Of a DNA stretch of 64,000 nt, positions 26,914 through 35,318 are shown one piece after another (positions within the stretch are counted from its first letter, which is position 1; each line of letters starts with the position of its first letter). Under the pieces are notes generated by a model that saw only the letters and a program-made list of their open reading frames with translations, did no database searches and was not told the origin of the DNA. The position numbers were made by a program, and so were the translations under genes. This DNA comes from Sideroxydans sp. (GTDB taxonomy: Bacteria > Pseudomonadota > Gammaproteobacteria > Burkholderiales > Gallionellaceae): NCBI GenBank assembly GCA_027310725.1, contig DAIDAG010000080.1, positions 62,001 to 126,000 of the forward strand, read 5' to 3'.

Positions 26914-27895
26914 AGGCTTCCTCTCCCTTGCCGCCGATCACTACCTGGCCTTCGTCGGCCAGACGGCGCACGACTTTGAGAATCTCTTTCTGCTCGGATT
27001 CGACTTCGCTGAGCTTGACCGGTCCCTTGGCTTCGAGGTCCTCGCGCAGCATCTCGGCAGCGCGTTGCGACATGTTCTTGAAGACTTTCTCGCGCAGTTC
27101 CTCGCTTGCGCCCTTGAGCGCGACGATGAGCGATTCGGACTGTACTTCGCGCAGCACCAGCTGGATGCCGCGATCGTCCACTTCCAGCAGGTCTTCGAAC
27201 ACGAACATCTCGTCCATCATCTTCTGAGCGAGTTCGGAATCGTGACTGCGCACCGATTCCAGCACGGCATCCTGGTTGCCCATGTAATTGAGGATCTCTG
27301 CAGCGGTCTTGATGCCGCCCTTGATGCTCTTCTTGCCCACCACGTTGCCTGTAAGCAACTTGGTCAGGACGTCGTTCAATTCATGCAGTGCGGTAGGCTG
27401 GACGCTGTCCAGCGTGGCGATGCGCAACATGACGTCGTTGCGGGTGCGCTCGGTCATCAGCGCCATCACGCTGGCCGCCTGGTCGGGCTCCAGATGTACC
27501 ATGATGGTGGCAATGATCTGCGGGTGTTCGTTGGCGATCAGGTCTGCGACCGAAGAGGGATCCATCCATTTCAGGCTTTCGATGCCGCTGGTGTCGCTGT
27601 TGTGCAGGATACGGTCGAGCAGGCCGGCGGCCTTGTCGTCGCCCAGCGCTTTGGTCAGCATGTCGCGGATATATTCGTCGGAGTCCATGCCGAAGGTGGT
27701 TTTTTCGGCCGCGATGACGTGGAATTCCTCGAACACGTTGGTGATCTGCTCGCGCGACAGGTTCTTCAGCGCGACCATGGCGGAACTGATCTTCTGCACC
27801 TCTTTCGGTTCCAGATATTTCATCACGTCGGCCGCTTCGCTTGCGCCCAGTGTCATGAGCAGGATGGCGCTCTTGTTGATGCCCGCATCACTCAT
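26906..27895 (-). CDS. fliG: Flagellar motor switch protein FliG
   Basis: 329 residues, the usual length. Armadillo-like repeats contain LMTLGASEAADVMKYL at the N-terminus and the EHPQIIATIMVHLEPDQAA motif in the middle domain. The torque helix region reads LVLREVQSESLIVALKGASEELREKVFKNMSQRAAEMLREDLEA (landmark only, about 250-292), with the charged residues that meet the stator. It overlaps both fliF and fliH by 8 bases. Confidence 0.96.
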   Translation of the reverse strand: MSDAGINKSAILLMTLGASEAADVMKYLEPKEVQKISSAMVALKNLSREQITNVFEEFHVIAAEKTTFGMDSDEYIRDMLTKALGDDKAAGLLDRILHNSDTSGIESLKWMDPSSVADLIANEHPQIIATIMVHLEPDQAASVMALMTERTRNDVMLRIATLDSVQPTALHELNDVLTKLLTGNVVGKKSIKGGIKTAAEILNYMGNQDAVLESVRSHDSELAQKMMDEMFVFEDLLEVDDRGIQLVLREVQSESLIVALKGASEELREKVFKNMSQRAAEMLREDLEAKGPVKLSEVESEQKEILKVVRRLADEGQVVIGGKGEEAYV

Positions 27896-29519
27896 CTTTG
27901 TTCACCCATTCCTTGACCACCGTCGCGACGATCTTGGGGTCGTCCTTCGCAAGTTGCTTGGCGAGCTGCAGGTTGTCTTCGTAAGAGTTTGCCGACTGTT
28001 GGGCCGCATATTGTCCTGTCGCGCCACCTGCACTATGTGAGACCTGCCCGTACGTTGCCTGAGCCGCTTCCTGAGCCGCACTCTGCTGGGTGATGGTTTT
28101 GAAGGCGGGCTTGATGATGCCGAACAACAGGAAACCGATACCGCCCGCGATCAGCAGATACTTGAAGATATCCTTTGCCATTGCGATGGTGTCGGGTTGC
28201 TTCCACATGGGGGTTTCCGGGATCACTTCCTGCTGTTCATTGAAGGCGCTGTTGAGCAGGTTAAGGCTGTCGCCGCGCTTTGCATCGAAGCCTACCGTCT
28301 CCTTGACCAGTGCGGTGATCTGGGCCTTTTCGGCTTCGGTGTAGGGGCGGGAAGTGGTCTTGCCATCCTTGTCGGTCGTGCTCGGGTTATTCACCACCAC
28401 CGCGATGGACAAGCGCTTGATGCTGCCCACCGGCAGCTTGGTGTGCTGGATGGTGCGGTCGACCTCGTAGTTGGTGGTGAGTTCCTTGTGCGTGTTGGTT
28501 GCAGCGGCTGCGGCAGCTGCAACCGCGCTGGCCGGTGCGACGATGGGTGCGGTGGCGGGCACGGGCGGCTGGTTGGACAGCGCGCCGGGAACGCCGCCTG
28601 TGCTGGGTGTGCCGTTCATCGTCTCCAGCGTTTGCAGGCTGCGCACTGCCGCCTGGTTGGGCGGCTGATTGGGTTTAAAGGTTTCCGCAGTCTGCTCCGA
28701 TTGCGCAAAATCCAGATTGGCGGTGACCTGCGCGCGCACATTTTGCACGCCGGTGATCGGGATCAGAATATCCTCGATGCGTTTGACGTAATCCTGCTCG
28801 ATCTGGCGCACGTATTTGAGCTGCGTCGCATCCATCAGTTGTTCGGCACTGCTGTCGCGTGCGGAGCTTAGCAGGGTGCCGCTCTGGTCCACCACGGTGA
28901 CGCCCTGCGACGGCATATTGGGTACGCTGCTCGAGATCAGATGCACGATCGCACTGACCTGTCCCGCATCCAGGGAGCTGCCCGCATGCAGCGCGAGCAC
29001 CACCGAGGCGCTCGGCTTTTGCTGTTCTTTGACAAAAACGGATTGTTTGGGGATGGCCAGATGGACGCGCGCACTGGCGACCGATGCCATGGTTTCCACC
29101 GAGCGGGCCAGCTCGCCCTCCAGGGCGCGCTGATAGTTGACCTGTTCGAGGAACTGGCTGGTGCCGAATTTCTGGTTCTCCATCAGCTCGAAGCCGACCG
29201 TGCCTCCCTTGGGCAGGCCCTTTGCGGCCATCTGCAGGCGCACTTCATGCACTTTGTCGGCGGGAACCATCAGCGTGCCAGCTTCTGAGAACTTATAGGG
29301 GATGTTTTGCTGTTGCAGGGCTTCGATGACCGATCCGCCGTCGCGCTCGGACATGTTTGCATAGAGTACGCGGTAATCCGGCGTCTGTCCCCACATGAAC
29401 AACCCCGCCAGCAGTGCCACCGTGGCGGCGACTGCCACGATCAAACCCAGTTTCTGCTGACTGGGCATGCCGAGCAGCAGCCTGGTCAAAGACGGGTTCG
29501 CGGTATCTGTATCAGCCAT
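27888..29519 (-). CDS. fliF: Flagellar MS-ring protein FliF
   Basis: 543 residues. Two membrane helices (about 22-44, LGLIVAVAATVALLAGLFMW, and about 440-460, FKYLLIAGGIGFLLFGII) bracket the periplasmic ring-building motifs: ANMSERDGGSVIEALQQQNIPYK and RALEGELARSVETMASVASARVHLAIPK (landmarks). An Ala-rich linker lies near 340-360. The C-terminal tail binds FliG. ATG 29519 has GGAAGAAAAG upstream. It is the first gene of the minus-strand cluster, divergent from fliE by 186 bases. Confidence 0.95.
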   Translation of the reverse strand: MADTDTANPSLTRLLLGMPSQQKLGLIVAVAATVALLAGLFMWGQTPDYRVLYANMSERDGGSVIEALQQQNIPYKFSEAGTLMVPADKVHEVRLQMAAKGLPKGGTVGFELMENQKFGTSQFLEQVNYQRALEGELARSVETMASVASARVHLAIPKQSVFVKEQQKPSASVVLALHAGSSLDAGQVSAIVHLISSSVPNMPSQGVTVVDQSGTLLSSARDSSAEQLMDATQLKYVRQIEQDYVKRIEDILIPITGVQNVRAQVTANLDFAQSEQTAETFKPNQPPNQAAVRSLQTLETMNGTPSTGGVPGALSNQPPVPATAPIVAPASAVAAAAAAATNTHKELTTNYEVDRTIQHTKLPVGSIKRLSIAVVVNNPSTTDKDGKTTSRPYTEAEKAQITALVKETVGFDAKRGDSLNLLNSAFNEQQEVIPETPMWKQPDTIAMAKDIFKYLLIAGGIGFLLFGIIKPAFKTITQQSAAQEAAQATYGQVSHSAGGATGQYAAQQSANSYEDNLQLAKQLAKDDPKIVATVVKEWVNKDE

Positions 29520-29705
29520 GCTTTTCTTCCAAATCGAACAAGGGGCACCCCTCACGCTGCGCATTATCTGCCTGGGAAACAAGATCAGTATGCCGAAAAG
29601 CAGGGGAAATCGGGTGCTTTTCCGCTGCTAGCCATACTGGCATGGGGGATACAGTACCGTCATGAAAACGAGCGCTACGCGCTTCGCCAAAGAAGGAGGT
29701 GGGTC

Positions 29706-30032
29706 ATGAGTATGGACGTTACCAACGTGGATAGTCTGTTAAGCCAGATGCGGGCGGCGGTGGCCGCCGCCCAAGGGCAGCCCGCCCAGGCGCCCGCCGC
29801 GGCAGGCGGCCTGGATTTCGCCAATGTGTTGAAGTCTTCCCTGGACAGTGTCAATCAGGCGCAACATCAGGCGACGGACATGCAACAGGCCTTTGCCATG
29901 GGCGATGACAAAGTGAGTCTGAGCGACACGATGATTGCCATGCAGAAGGCCAATATCTCGTTCCAGACGGCTATACAGGTGCGCAACAAGGTGGTGGCGG
30001 CCTATAACGACATCATGAATATGCAGGTATGA
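29706..30032 (+). CDS. fliE: Flagellar hook-basal body protein FliE
   Basis: 108 residues. The C-terminal half matches FliE: DFANVLKSSLDSVNQAQHQATDM and VSLSDTMIAMQKANISFQTAIQVRNKVVAAYNDIMNM (landmarks). FliE links the MS ring to the rod. The start ATG 29706 is fixed by AAGGAGGTG. It is divergent from fliF, an arrangement usual in proteobacteria. The 186-base gap must hold both promoters; no sigma-54 or sigma-28 consensus was convincing. Confidence 0.94.
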   Translation: MSMDVTNVDSLLSQMRAAVAAAQGQPAQAPAAAGGLDFANVLKSSLDSVNQAQHQATDMQQAFAMGDDKVSLSDTMIAMQKANISFQTAIQVRNKVVAAYNDIMNMQV

Positions 30033-30110
30033 TCTTAGGAGCGGGCTTCGCTCTCGAACTTGCATTGCCGTATACAGAAAGGTTGATTTGGACTAAATGG
30101 TGCCTGGAAA

Positions 30111-31244
30111 ATGACTATTGAGAATGAGAATTCTTTAGATGAAGCCCAATTGCAAGTCATAGGACAGGCATTGCTCAAGGCTCTCGAACATCATCAGGCA
30201 GGCGAGCTACAAGTTGCCGAAAAACTCTACAAAGCCATCTTGCAAATCCAATCCCGTCATCAAAATGCAAACTACAACTTGGGAGTACTGTACCTACAAG
30301 TGAAACAACCCGCGGTAGCGTTGCCATTTTTTACGGCTGCACTTGATGCTGATCCGACGCGTGGTCAATACTGGTTGAGCTACATTGATGTTTTGCATCA
30401 GGCTGGCCAGATTGAAGTTGCGCGTGAGATTCTCGCGTTGGCCCGACAACATGGGCTAGGGGGCGACGATGTGGATGCCTTGGAATCAAGTTTGAGCGGC
30501 GAGCAGGCTGGAGCGAACTGGCAGTCACCATACTACTGTCCTGTTTGCGGAAGCGATCAAATCTCATTTTTGCCGCTTCCGGCGTTTTATCTAGAAAATG
30601 CGCGTTTACACGGATTTCCGCATATGGAGAACGGAGAGATGCTTTCACTGGAGAAATACACGTGCAACCGCTGTGGAGCTTCAGATCGAGAACGTATCTA
30701 TGCGTTGTGGGTGGATCAACAGCTGGAAAAAAAAACATTAAGTCGTTTCGGAAAGGTGATGCATTTCGCTCCCGAGGCCGCGCTCTCGATTAAACTCAAG
30801 CAGCTATTTATCGACTACATGACTGCAGACTTTGCCATGAATACAGTAGATTACAAGGTTGACCTTCAGAACCTGCCTTTTGCCGATGAGAGTTATGATT
30901 TTTTCATTTGCAGTCATGTGCTGGAGCATGTAGATAGCGATGATCGGGCGATCAAAGAGCTATACAGAATTACCAGTACAGGCGGGTGTGGCATTCTTGT
31001 AGCCCCGATCGTAGTTGGGCTGGAGAAGACTGTAGAAGATTCGAGCGTAAAAGATGTGGTCGGCCGATGGAGGCTTTACGGGCAAGATGACCATGTCAGG
31101 CTCTACGCACATGACGATTATGTGAACAAAATCCGCAGTTGCGGATTTAGTGTGGCCGAGCTCGGCGAAGAGTATTTTGGGGAAAATGTATTCCGTTCGC
31201 TAGGCTTGACGCGCACAAGCATCCTGTATGTGGTAAGCAAATGA
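30111..31244 (+). CDS. TPR protein with zinc-ribbon and methyltransferase domains
   Basis: 377 residues. Residues 10-125 form about three TPRs (ANYNLGVLYLQVKQPAVALPFF). Two Cys pairs follow, YYCPVCGSD and YTCNRCGASDRER, a zinc-ribbon-like insertion known from sugar- or lipid-modifying methyltransferases. The C-terminal part is a SAM methyltransferase of the type-11 class, with LPFADESYDFFICSHVLEHV as its best motif; motif I is degenerate (MHFAPEAALS). Its stop overlaps the next gene's ATG as ATGA. It opens the modification island after fliE. Confidence 0.8.
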   Translation: MTIENENSLDEAQLQVIGQALLKALEHHQAGELQVAEKLYKAILQIQSRHQNANYNLGVLYLQVKQPAVALPFFTAALDADPTRGQYWLSYIDVLHQAGQIEVAREILALARQHGLGGDDVDALESSLSGEQAGANWQSPYYCPVCGSDQISFLPLPAFYLENARLHGFPHMENGEMLSLEKYTCNRCGASDRERIYALWVDQQLEKKTLSRFGKVMHFAPEAALSIKLKQLFIDYMTADFAMNTVDYKVDLQNLPFADESYDFFICSHVLEHVDSDDRAIKELYRITSTGGCGILVAPIVVGLEKTVEDSSVKDVVGRWRLYGQDDHVRLYAHDDYVNKIRSCGFSVAELGEEYFGENVFRSLGLTRTSILYVVSK

Positions 31245-31263
31245 CAGGTGGTAAGCAAATGAC
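31230..31263 (+). repeat. 18-base-period tandem duplication at a gene junction
   Basis: The 16 bases GTGGTAAGCAAATGAC occur at 31230-31245 and again at 31248-31263. The duplication repeats the end of the methyltransferase gene and the ATG of the aminotransferase gene in frame, giving the latter two possible start codons, 31241 and 31259. Confidence 0.85.
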
Positions 31264-32371
31264 GAATTCGAACGAGCCGATTTACGTAACCAAGCCGGTC
31301 TTGCCGCCGCTGGAAGAATTCCTTCCCTATCTGCAACAGATATGGGACAGTAAGATTCTCACAAATGGAGGTCCTTTTCATCAGCAATTGGAACAAGCGC
31401 TATGTGATTATCTGGGTGTAAAGCACATCTCCCTTTTTACCAATGGAACAATAGGTCTGGTTACCGCACTGCAAGCGCTACGCATTAATGGCGAAGTGAT
31501 CACAACCCCTTACTCTTTTGCTGCTACAGCCCACTCTCTACTGTGGAATGGGATTAAGCCGGTATTCGTCGATATTGATCCGGATACCTTGAACCTTGAT
31601 CCGGCGAGGATAGAAGCAGCCATCACTCCATCGACAACGGCTATCCTAGCGGTGCATGTGTACGGTCATCCCTGCGATGTCGATGCCATCCAGAAGATCG
31701 CCGACAACTACAACCTCAAAGTCATCTACGATGCTGCACATGCATTCGGTGTTCAATATCACTCTGGAAGCGTGCTGAACCATGGTGATCTGTCAGTGTT
31801 GAGTTTTCATGCTACAAAGGTATTCAATACATTTGAGGGTGGTGCTATTGTTTCTCCGGACGCCAAGACCAAGCTGAGAATCGACCACTTGAAGAACTTC
31901 GGTTTTGTCGATGAAGTGACGGTAGTCGCCCCTGGCATTAACGGCAAGATGAGCGAATTCAATGCCGCATTGGGTATGTTACAACTTAAGGGCATTGATC
32001 ATGCCTTGCAGCAGCGTAAGATCATTGATGCACGCTATCGCCAGGCTTTTGCTGGAGTGGAAGGGATACGCTGTTTTTCGGCAGTCAATGAGGATGTTGC
32101 CAATTTCGCTTATTTCCCCATCTTGGTGCAACCCGGCTACATGCAGAGTCGTGATGAGCTGTACCACAAACTACGCGAGCACAACGTCATTGCGCGGCGC
32201 TATTTTTATCCGTTAATCAGCGACTTCCCCATGTACCGAACATTGCCTTCAGCGGCCCATACCAATTTGCCGGTGGCGAAAAGAGTGGCGGAGCAGGTGA
32301 TTTGTTTGCCAATTTATCCAGATCTCACTTTTTCATTAGTTGATTTCATAGTTAGCTTGATAGCACGCTAA
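31241..32371 (+). CDS. DegT/DnrJ/EryC1/StrS-family aminotransferase
   Basis: 376 residues from ATG 31241, or 370 from ATG 31259; a duplication made both. PLP-enzyme landmarks are SLFTNGTIGLVTALQAL, TPYSFAATAHSLLW, VDIDPDTLNLDP, AILAVHVYGHPCDVDAI, YDAAHAFG and the catalytic Lys in SFHATKVFN, followed by EGGAI. Such enzymes transaminate keto-sugar nucleotides to amino sugars (as in FdtB or related deoxysugar pathways). In this setting the product is probably used for glycan or flagellin decoration. The overlap with the preceding gene implies co-translation. Confidence 0.88.
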   Translation: MTGGKQMTNSNEPIYVTKPVLPPLEEFLPYLQQIWDSKILTNGGPFHQQLEQALCDYLGVKHISLFTNGTIGLVTALQALRINGEVITTPYSFAATAHSLLWNGIKPVFVDIDPDTLNLDPARIEAAITPSTTAILAVHVYGHPCDVDAIQKIADNYNLKVIYDAAHAFGVQYHSGSVLNHGDLSVLSFHATKVFNTFEGGAIVSPDAKTKLRIDHLKNFGFVDEVTVVAPGINGKMSEFNAALGMLQLKGIDHALQQRKIIDARYRQAFAGVEGIRCFSAVNEDVANFAYFPILVQPGYMQSRDELYHKLREHNVIARRYFYPLISDFPMYRTLPSAAHTNLPVAKRVAEQVICLPIYPDLTFSLVDFIVSLIAR

Positions 32372-32423
32372 ATGGGAAGGCGGATTCTAGGATGAAGCAT
32401 AATAAATCAAGGAGGGTAAATTT

Positions 32424-33176
32424 ATGACCAGCTATAACCATGATCAGGTGCTCAGTCATTGGGAAAATAACGAAGTTGAGTCAATGTACGACAAGACTTT
32501 GCTTAGTGCGGAAATAGAGTTAATTCGGAATCGAATACTCGAAAGCAGCAAGATATTGGACGCGGGTTGCGGAGAGGGGGAAGGTACTTTGGCATACGCG
32601 GCGATACCACATGTTCAAATTCATGCTGCTGACTTTTCAGAAACCAGATTGCAAAAAGCAAAAGATCGACTGCGTGGACACGATAATGTTCTGTTCAAGA
32701 AAGTTGATTTCGTGAATGACTATAAATTAGACCATGATTACGACTTCGTTGTTTGTCAGAGGTTTCTTATAAACATAACCGACTGGGAAATACAAAAAAA
32801 AATTCTGCTAAATTTGATGAGCCTACTTAAGCAAGGCGGCAAGCTCATAATGCTCGAAGGATATGTGCAGGGTGTTGATGCCCTGAATGAGATTAGGGCA
32901 GAGTGGGGATTGCCCGATATTCCAGTTCAATGGCACAACTTATTTTTTGACGATAATAAACTTCTCCCATTTATGAAACAGCAGGGGTTTTCCCTAATTG
33001 AAGAGGATGGGTTGGGTACATATTTTCTCTTAACACGTGGAATTAGACCAACGCTGCAAGATAACCTTAATTGGGATTCCCCATTTAACAAAGCTGCGGC
33101 GACAAATGCTGTTAAAGATATGCTTGGTTTTAGAGATAAATTTTCACGCCTTAAGCTTTGGCTTTTTGAGAAGTAA
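32424..33176 (+). CDS. Class I SAM-dependent methyltransferase
   Basis: 250 residues. Motif I is ILDAGCGEGEGTLAY (near 41-55), motif II IHAADFSETRLQKAKDRL, motif IV DYDFVVCQRFLINITDW. A strong AAGGAGG precedes ATG 32424. Codon and base use are clearly more AT-rich than in the flanking flagellar genes, which suggests horizontal acquisition. The target is unknown; the company of aminotransferase and glycosyltransferase genes suggests a sugar or lipid intermediate. Confidence 0.82.
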   Translation: MTSYNHDQVLSHWENNEVESMYDKTLLSAEIELIRNRILESSKILDAGCGEGEGTLAYAAIPHVQIHAADFSETRLQKAKDRLRGHDNVLFKKVDFVNDYKLDHDYDFVVCQRFLINITDWEIQKKILLNLMSLLKQGGKLIMLEGYVQGVDALNEIRAEWGLPDIPVQWHNLFFDDNKLLPFMKQQGFSLIEEDGLGTYFLLTRGIRPTLQDNLNWDSPFNKAAATNAVKDMLGFRDKFSRLKLWLFEK

Positions 33177-33259
33177 CTTAGTTATTGAGTTGTATCTTAA
33201 TAAGGAAAATGAGATGAAGACTCCGTTAATAATAATGTATTTGTTATCTCCCTAATACG

Positions 33260-34411
33260 ATGAAGAAAGCTTCCCCCAAAGTTTCAGTCATACTTACTTC
33301 ATATAATCACGCGAAATATGTTCGCGAAGCGATTGATAGTGTAATCAATCAGACTTTTAATGACTTTGAGCTAATTATTATAGATGATACTTCTTCAGAT
33401 AATTCGTGGGAGTTGATTAGCGAGTATGTTGATCCACGGATAAGAGCGTTCCGCAATGAAACAAACATGGGACCTGTATTTTGCGTAAACAAAGCCATCT
33501 CTGAATTAGCTTCAGGTAACTACATTGCCATTCATCATTCTGACGATGTTTGGGAATTGAATAAACTTCAAAAACAGCTTGATTTCTTGGCGGCCAACCC
33601 GAATATAGGAGCCGTATTTTCCAATACGCATCTGATCGACGAGAGGGGCCAGCCACTGGCTGATCGATCGAATGCTTATTACAGCATATTCAATCAGTCC
33701 AATCGCTCGCGCCAAGAATGGCTTCGCCATTTCTTCTTCCGCGGCAATGCACTGTGTCACCCAAGCATCCTGATTCGTAAGCAGTGCTATGAGGATTGCG
33801 GACTTTATCTTGATTATTTGGCACAACTGCCAGACTTTGATATGTGGATACGGCTGTGCTTCAAATACGATATCCATGTACTTCCGGAAAGACTGGTTAG
33901 ATTTCGTGTATTGGATAATGAGGCAAATTCGAGCGGGAATCGTCCGGAAGTACGTATCCGATACAGATCGGAAGCACATTATATTTCCCAATACTATTTT
34001 AATATCAGCTCGTTTGATGAGTTGGTAACCATTTTTCCAGAGGCAAAAGAATACTATCGCTCCAATGGATGCGAGCTGAAATTTATAATGGCCATCATTG
34101 CAGTGGGCGAAAAATCCCCACCTTGGGCAAAACTTTTCGGAATAGAAACGCTATTCGAGTTACTTTCAGACGCTGGCACGCGCGAGATAATCAGATCGCT
34201 GTACCAATTCGAATCACGTGAGTTGATCGCGCTTACTGGAAAGTTCGACCTGTTCTTTCTGGAAAGTGTCGCCTATCTGAATCATGAGGTTGCTAAATGC
34301 AATGCTCTCATATCTAAGCAGGCAGAATTAATTGAACAACTTACGCGTCTTGCTCAGATTGATGGCGCTATGGAATCTAACCGGCAAATCCCTAAGCCAT
34401 CCCACAGCTAA
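33260..34411 (+). CDS. Family 2 glycosyltransferase
   Basis: 383 residues. The N-terminal GT-A domain reads VSVILTSYNHAKYVREAI, FELIIIDDTSSDNS, and the metal-binding HHSDDVWELNK; RGNALCHPSILIRK and LAQLPDFDMWIRL complete the domain by residue 200. The C-terminal 180 residues have no named domain and end in a short coiled coil. It transfers an activated sugar to an unknown acceptor. The gene is AT-rich like its upstream neighbour. It is followed by a 142-base convergent gap in which I see no element. Confidence 0.87.
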   Translation: MKKASPKVSVILTSYNHAKYVREAIDSVINQTFNDFELIIIDDTSSDNSWELISEYVDPRIRAFRNETNMGPVFCVNKAISELASGNYIAIHHSDDVWELNKLQKQLDFLAANPNIGAVFSNTHLIDERGQPLADRSNAYYSIFNQSNRSRQEWLRHFFFRGNALCHPSILIRKQCYEDCGLYLDYLAQLPDFDMWIRLCFKYDIHVLPERLVRFRVLDNEANSSGNRPEVRIRYRSEAHYISQYYFNISSFDELVTIFPEAKEYYRSNGCELKFIMAIIAVGEKSPPWAKLFGIETLFELLSDAGTREIIRSLYQFESRELIALTGKFDLFFLESVAYLNHEVAKCNALISKQAELIEQLTRLAQIDGAMESNRQIPKPSHS

Positions 34412-34553
34412 CGGGACTTGGTGCGGGTGCGTGCTCTAATTTCGATAAGATCAACAAGAGTGGGTTGAGGATAGATAGAGGAAGCAATGAGGAAGCTGGG
34501 CGACCGTTTGGGGTGGCACAGTGAATGAGTGGCACCTTCTGCAGATTCTCTGA

Positions 34554-35228
34554 TTATGACCGCCACTTTTCTAGATAAAGAGCATATTTTTCGTTCCACT
34601 TTGAACTCCCAAATGCGCCGCCGCTTTGGTGAGTGAGACAAACCGGCCACGTTCCAAGGCGCAACCCGTTTTTTCTCGCGGTTCGGCAAAAATCCATGTC
34701 GTAGAAATGGAAGTCAAAGTTTGGGTCAAATTGAACTTTGGTTGCATTTAATCTGGATTTTTTGGCAGCTAGAAAAACTCCATCCAATAGCTCACATTGA
34801 GTAGGGGCTACGCCAAAAATAGAAATTGCGCCAAACGGTTGGTTGCCGTGAGCCACGCTGCCGCTCAGATTTGAACGAGCATCCCATGTGAATTTGTTGT
34901 CTATAAATGCCCAAGCTGGCTGGTTATGTACTCTGCGGCGATTGCCTGCAACGCCCAGAACATCGTATGTCTTAAGACCATGAATTATGCGATCGGCAAA
35001 GAAAAAATCGTCTATCCAGACATCGTCATGTATGAATGCAAGAATTGGTTTCCCTTCGGGGGCATTGATGCGTGCGTTGTATACAACTGGAAGGCCCAGC
35101 TGGTTTTCGAACACAATGTGTGCAACGAGTCGAGTATCTTGTGCAAGACGGCGCAGCGAAATTCCCAGCGCTGACTTGTTCCAGAATTCATCCTCAGACA
35201 TCCGTGTGGCACTAATAATTTCAATCAT
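34554..35228 (-). CDS. Glycosyltransferase-like protein (GT-A, PF13712 type)
   Basis: 224 residues. FIHDDVWIDDFFFADRI carries the D-D metal motif, and the end HFYDMDFCRTARKNGLRLG with LTHQSGGAF matches small GT-A proteins of the Glyco_tranf_2_5 type. The N-terminus MIEIISATRMSEDEFWNKSALG is also typical. It probably adds a sugar in the same modification system as its neighbours. It is transcribed toward the GT2 gene. The 90-base gap before the OGT-like gene is AT-rich, with no named site. Confidence 0.75.
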   Translation of the reverse strand: MIEIISATRMSEDEFWNKSALGISLRRLAQDTRLVAHIVFENQLGLPVVYNARINAPEGKPILAFIHDDVWIDDFFFADRIIHGLKTYDVLGVAGNRRRVHNQPAWAFIDNKFTWDARSNLSGSVAHGNQPFGAISIFGVAPTQCELLDGVFLAAKKSRLNATKVQFDPNFDFHFYDMDFCRTARKNGLRLGTWPVCLTHQSGGAFGSSKWNEKYALYLEKWRS

Positions 35229-35318
35229 ATAAGTTGAAGTCGTATTGAGATTGTATTACGCATATTTTTATATTAAGTCTTTAATGCTATCTAGAAGGAA
35301 TTCCACAAAGAGGCCAAC

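Noticed and set aside
29520-29705. GGGCAC...CGC read as a sigma-54 promoter between fliF and fliE
   Set aside because: The GG-N10-GC core is there, but the flanking TGGCAC and TTGCA parts fit poorly and the distance to fliE is long; not good enough to report as a site.
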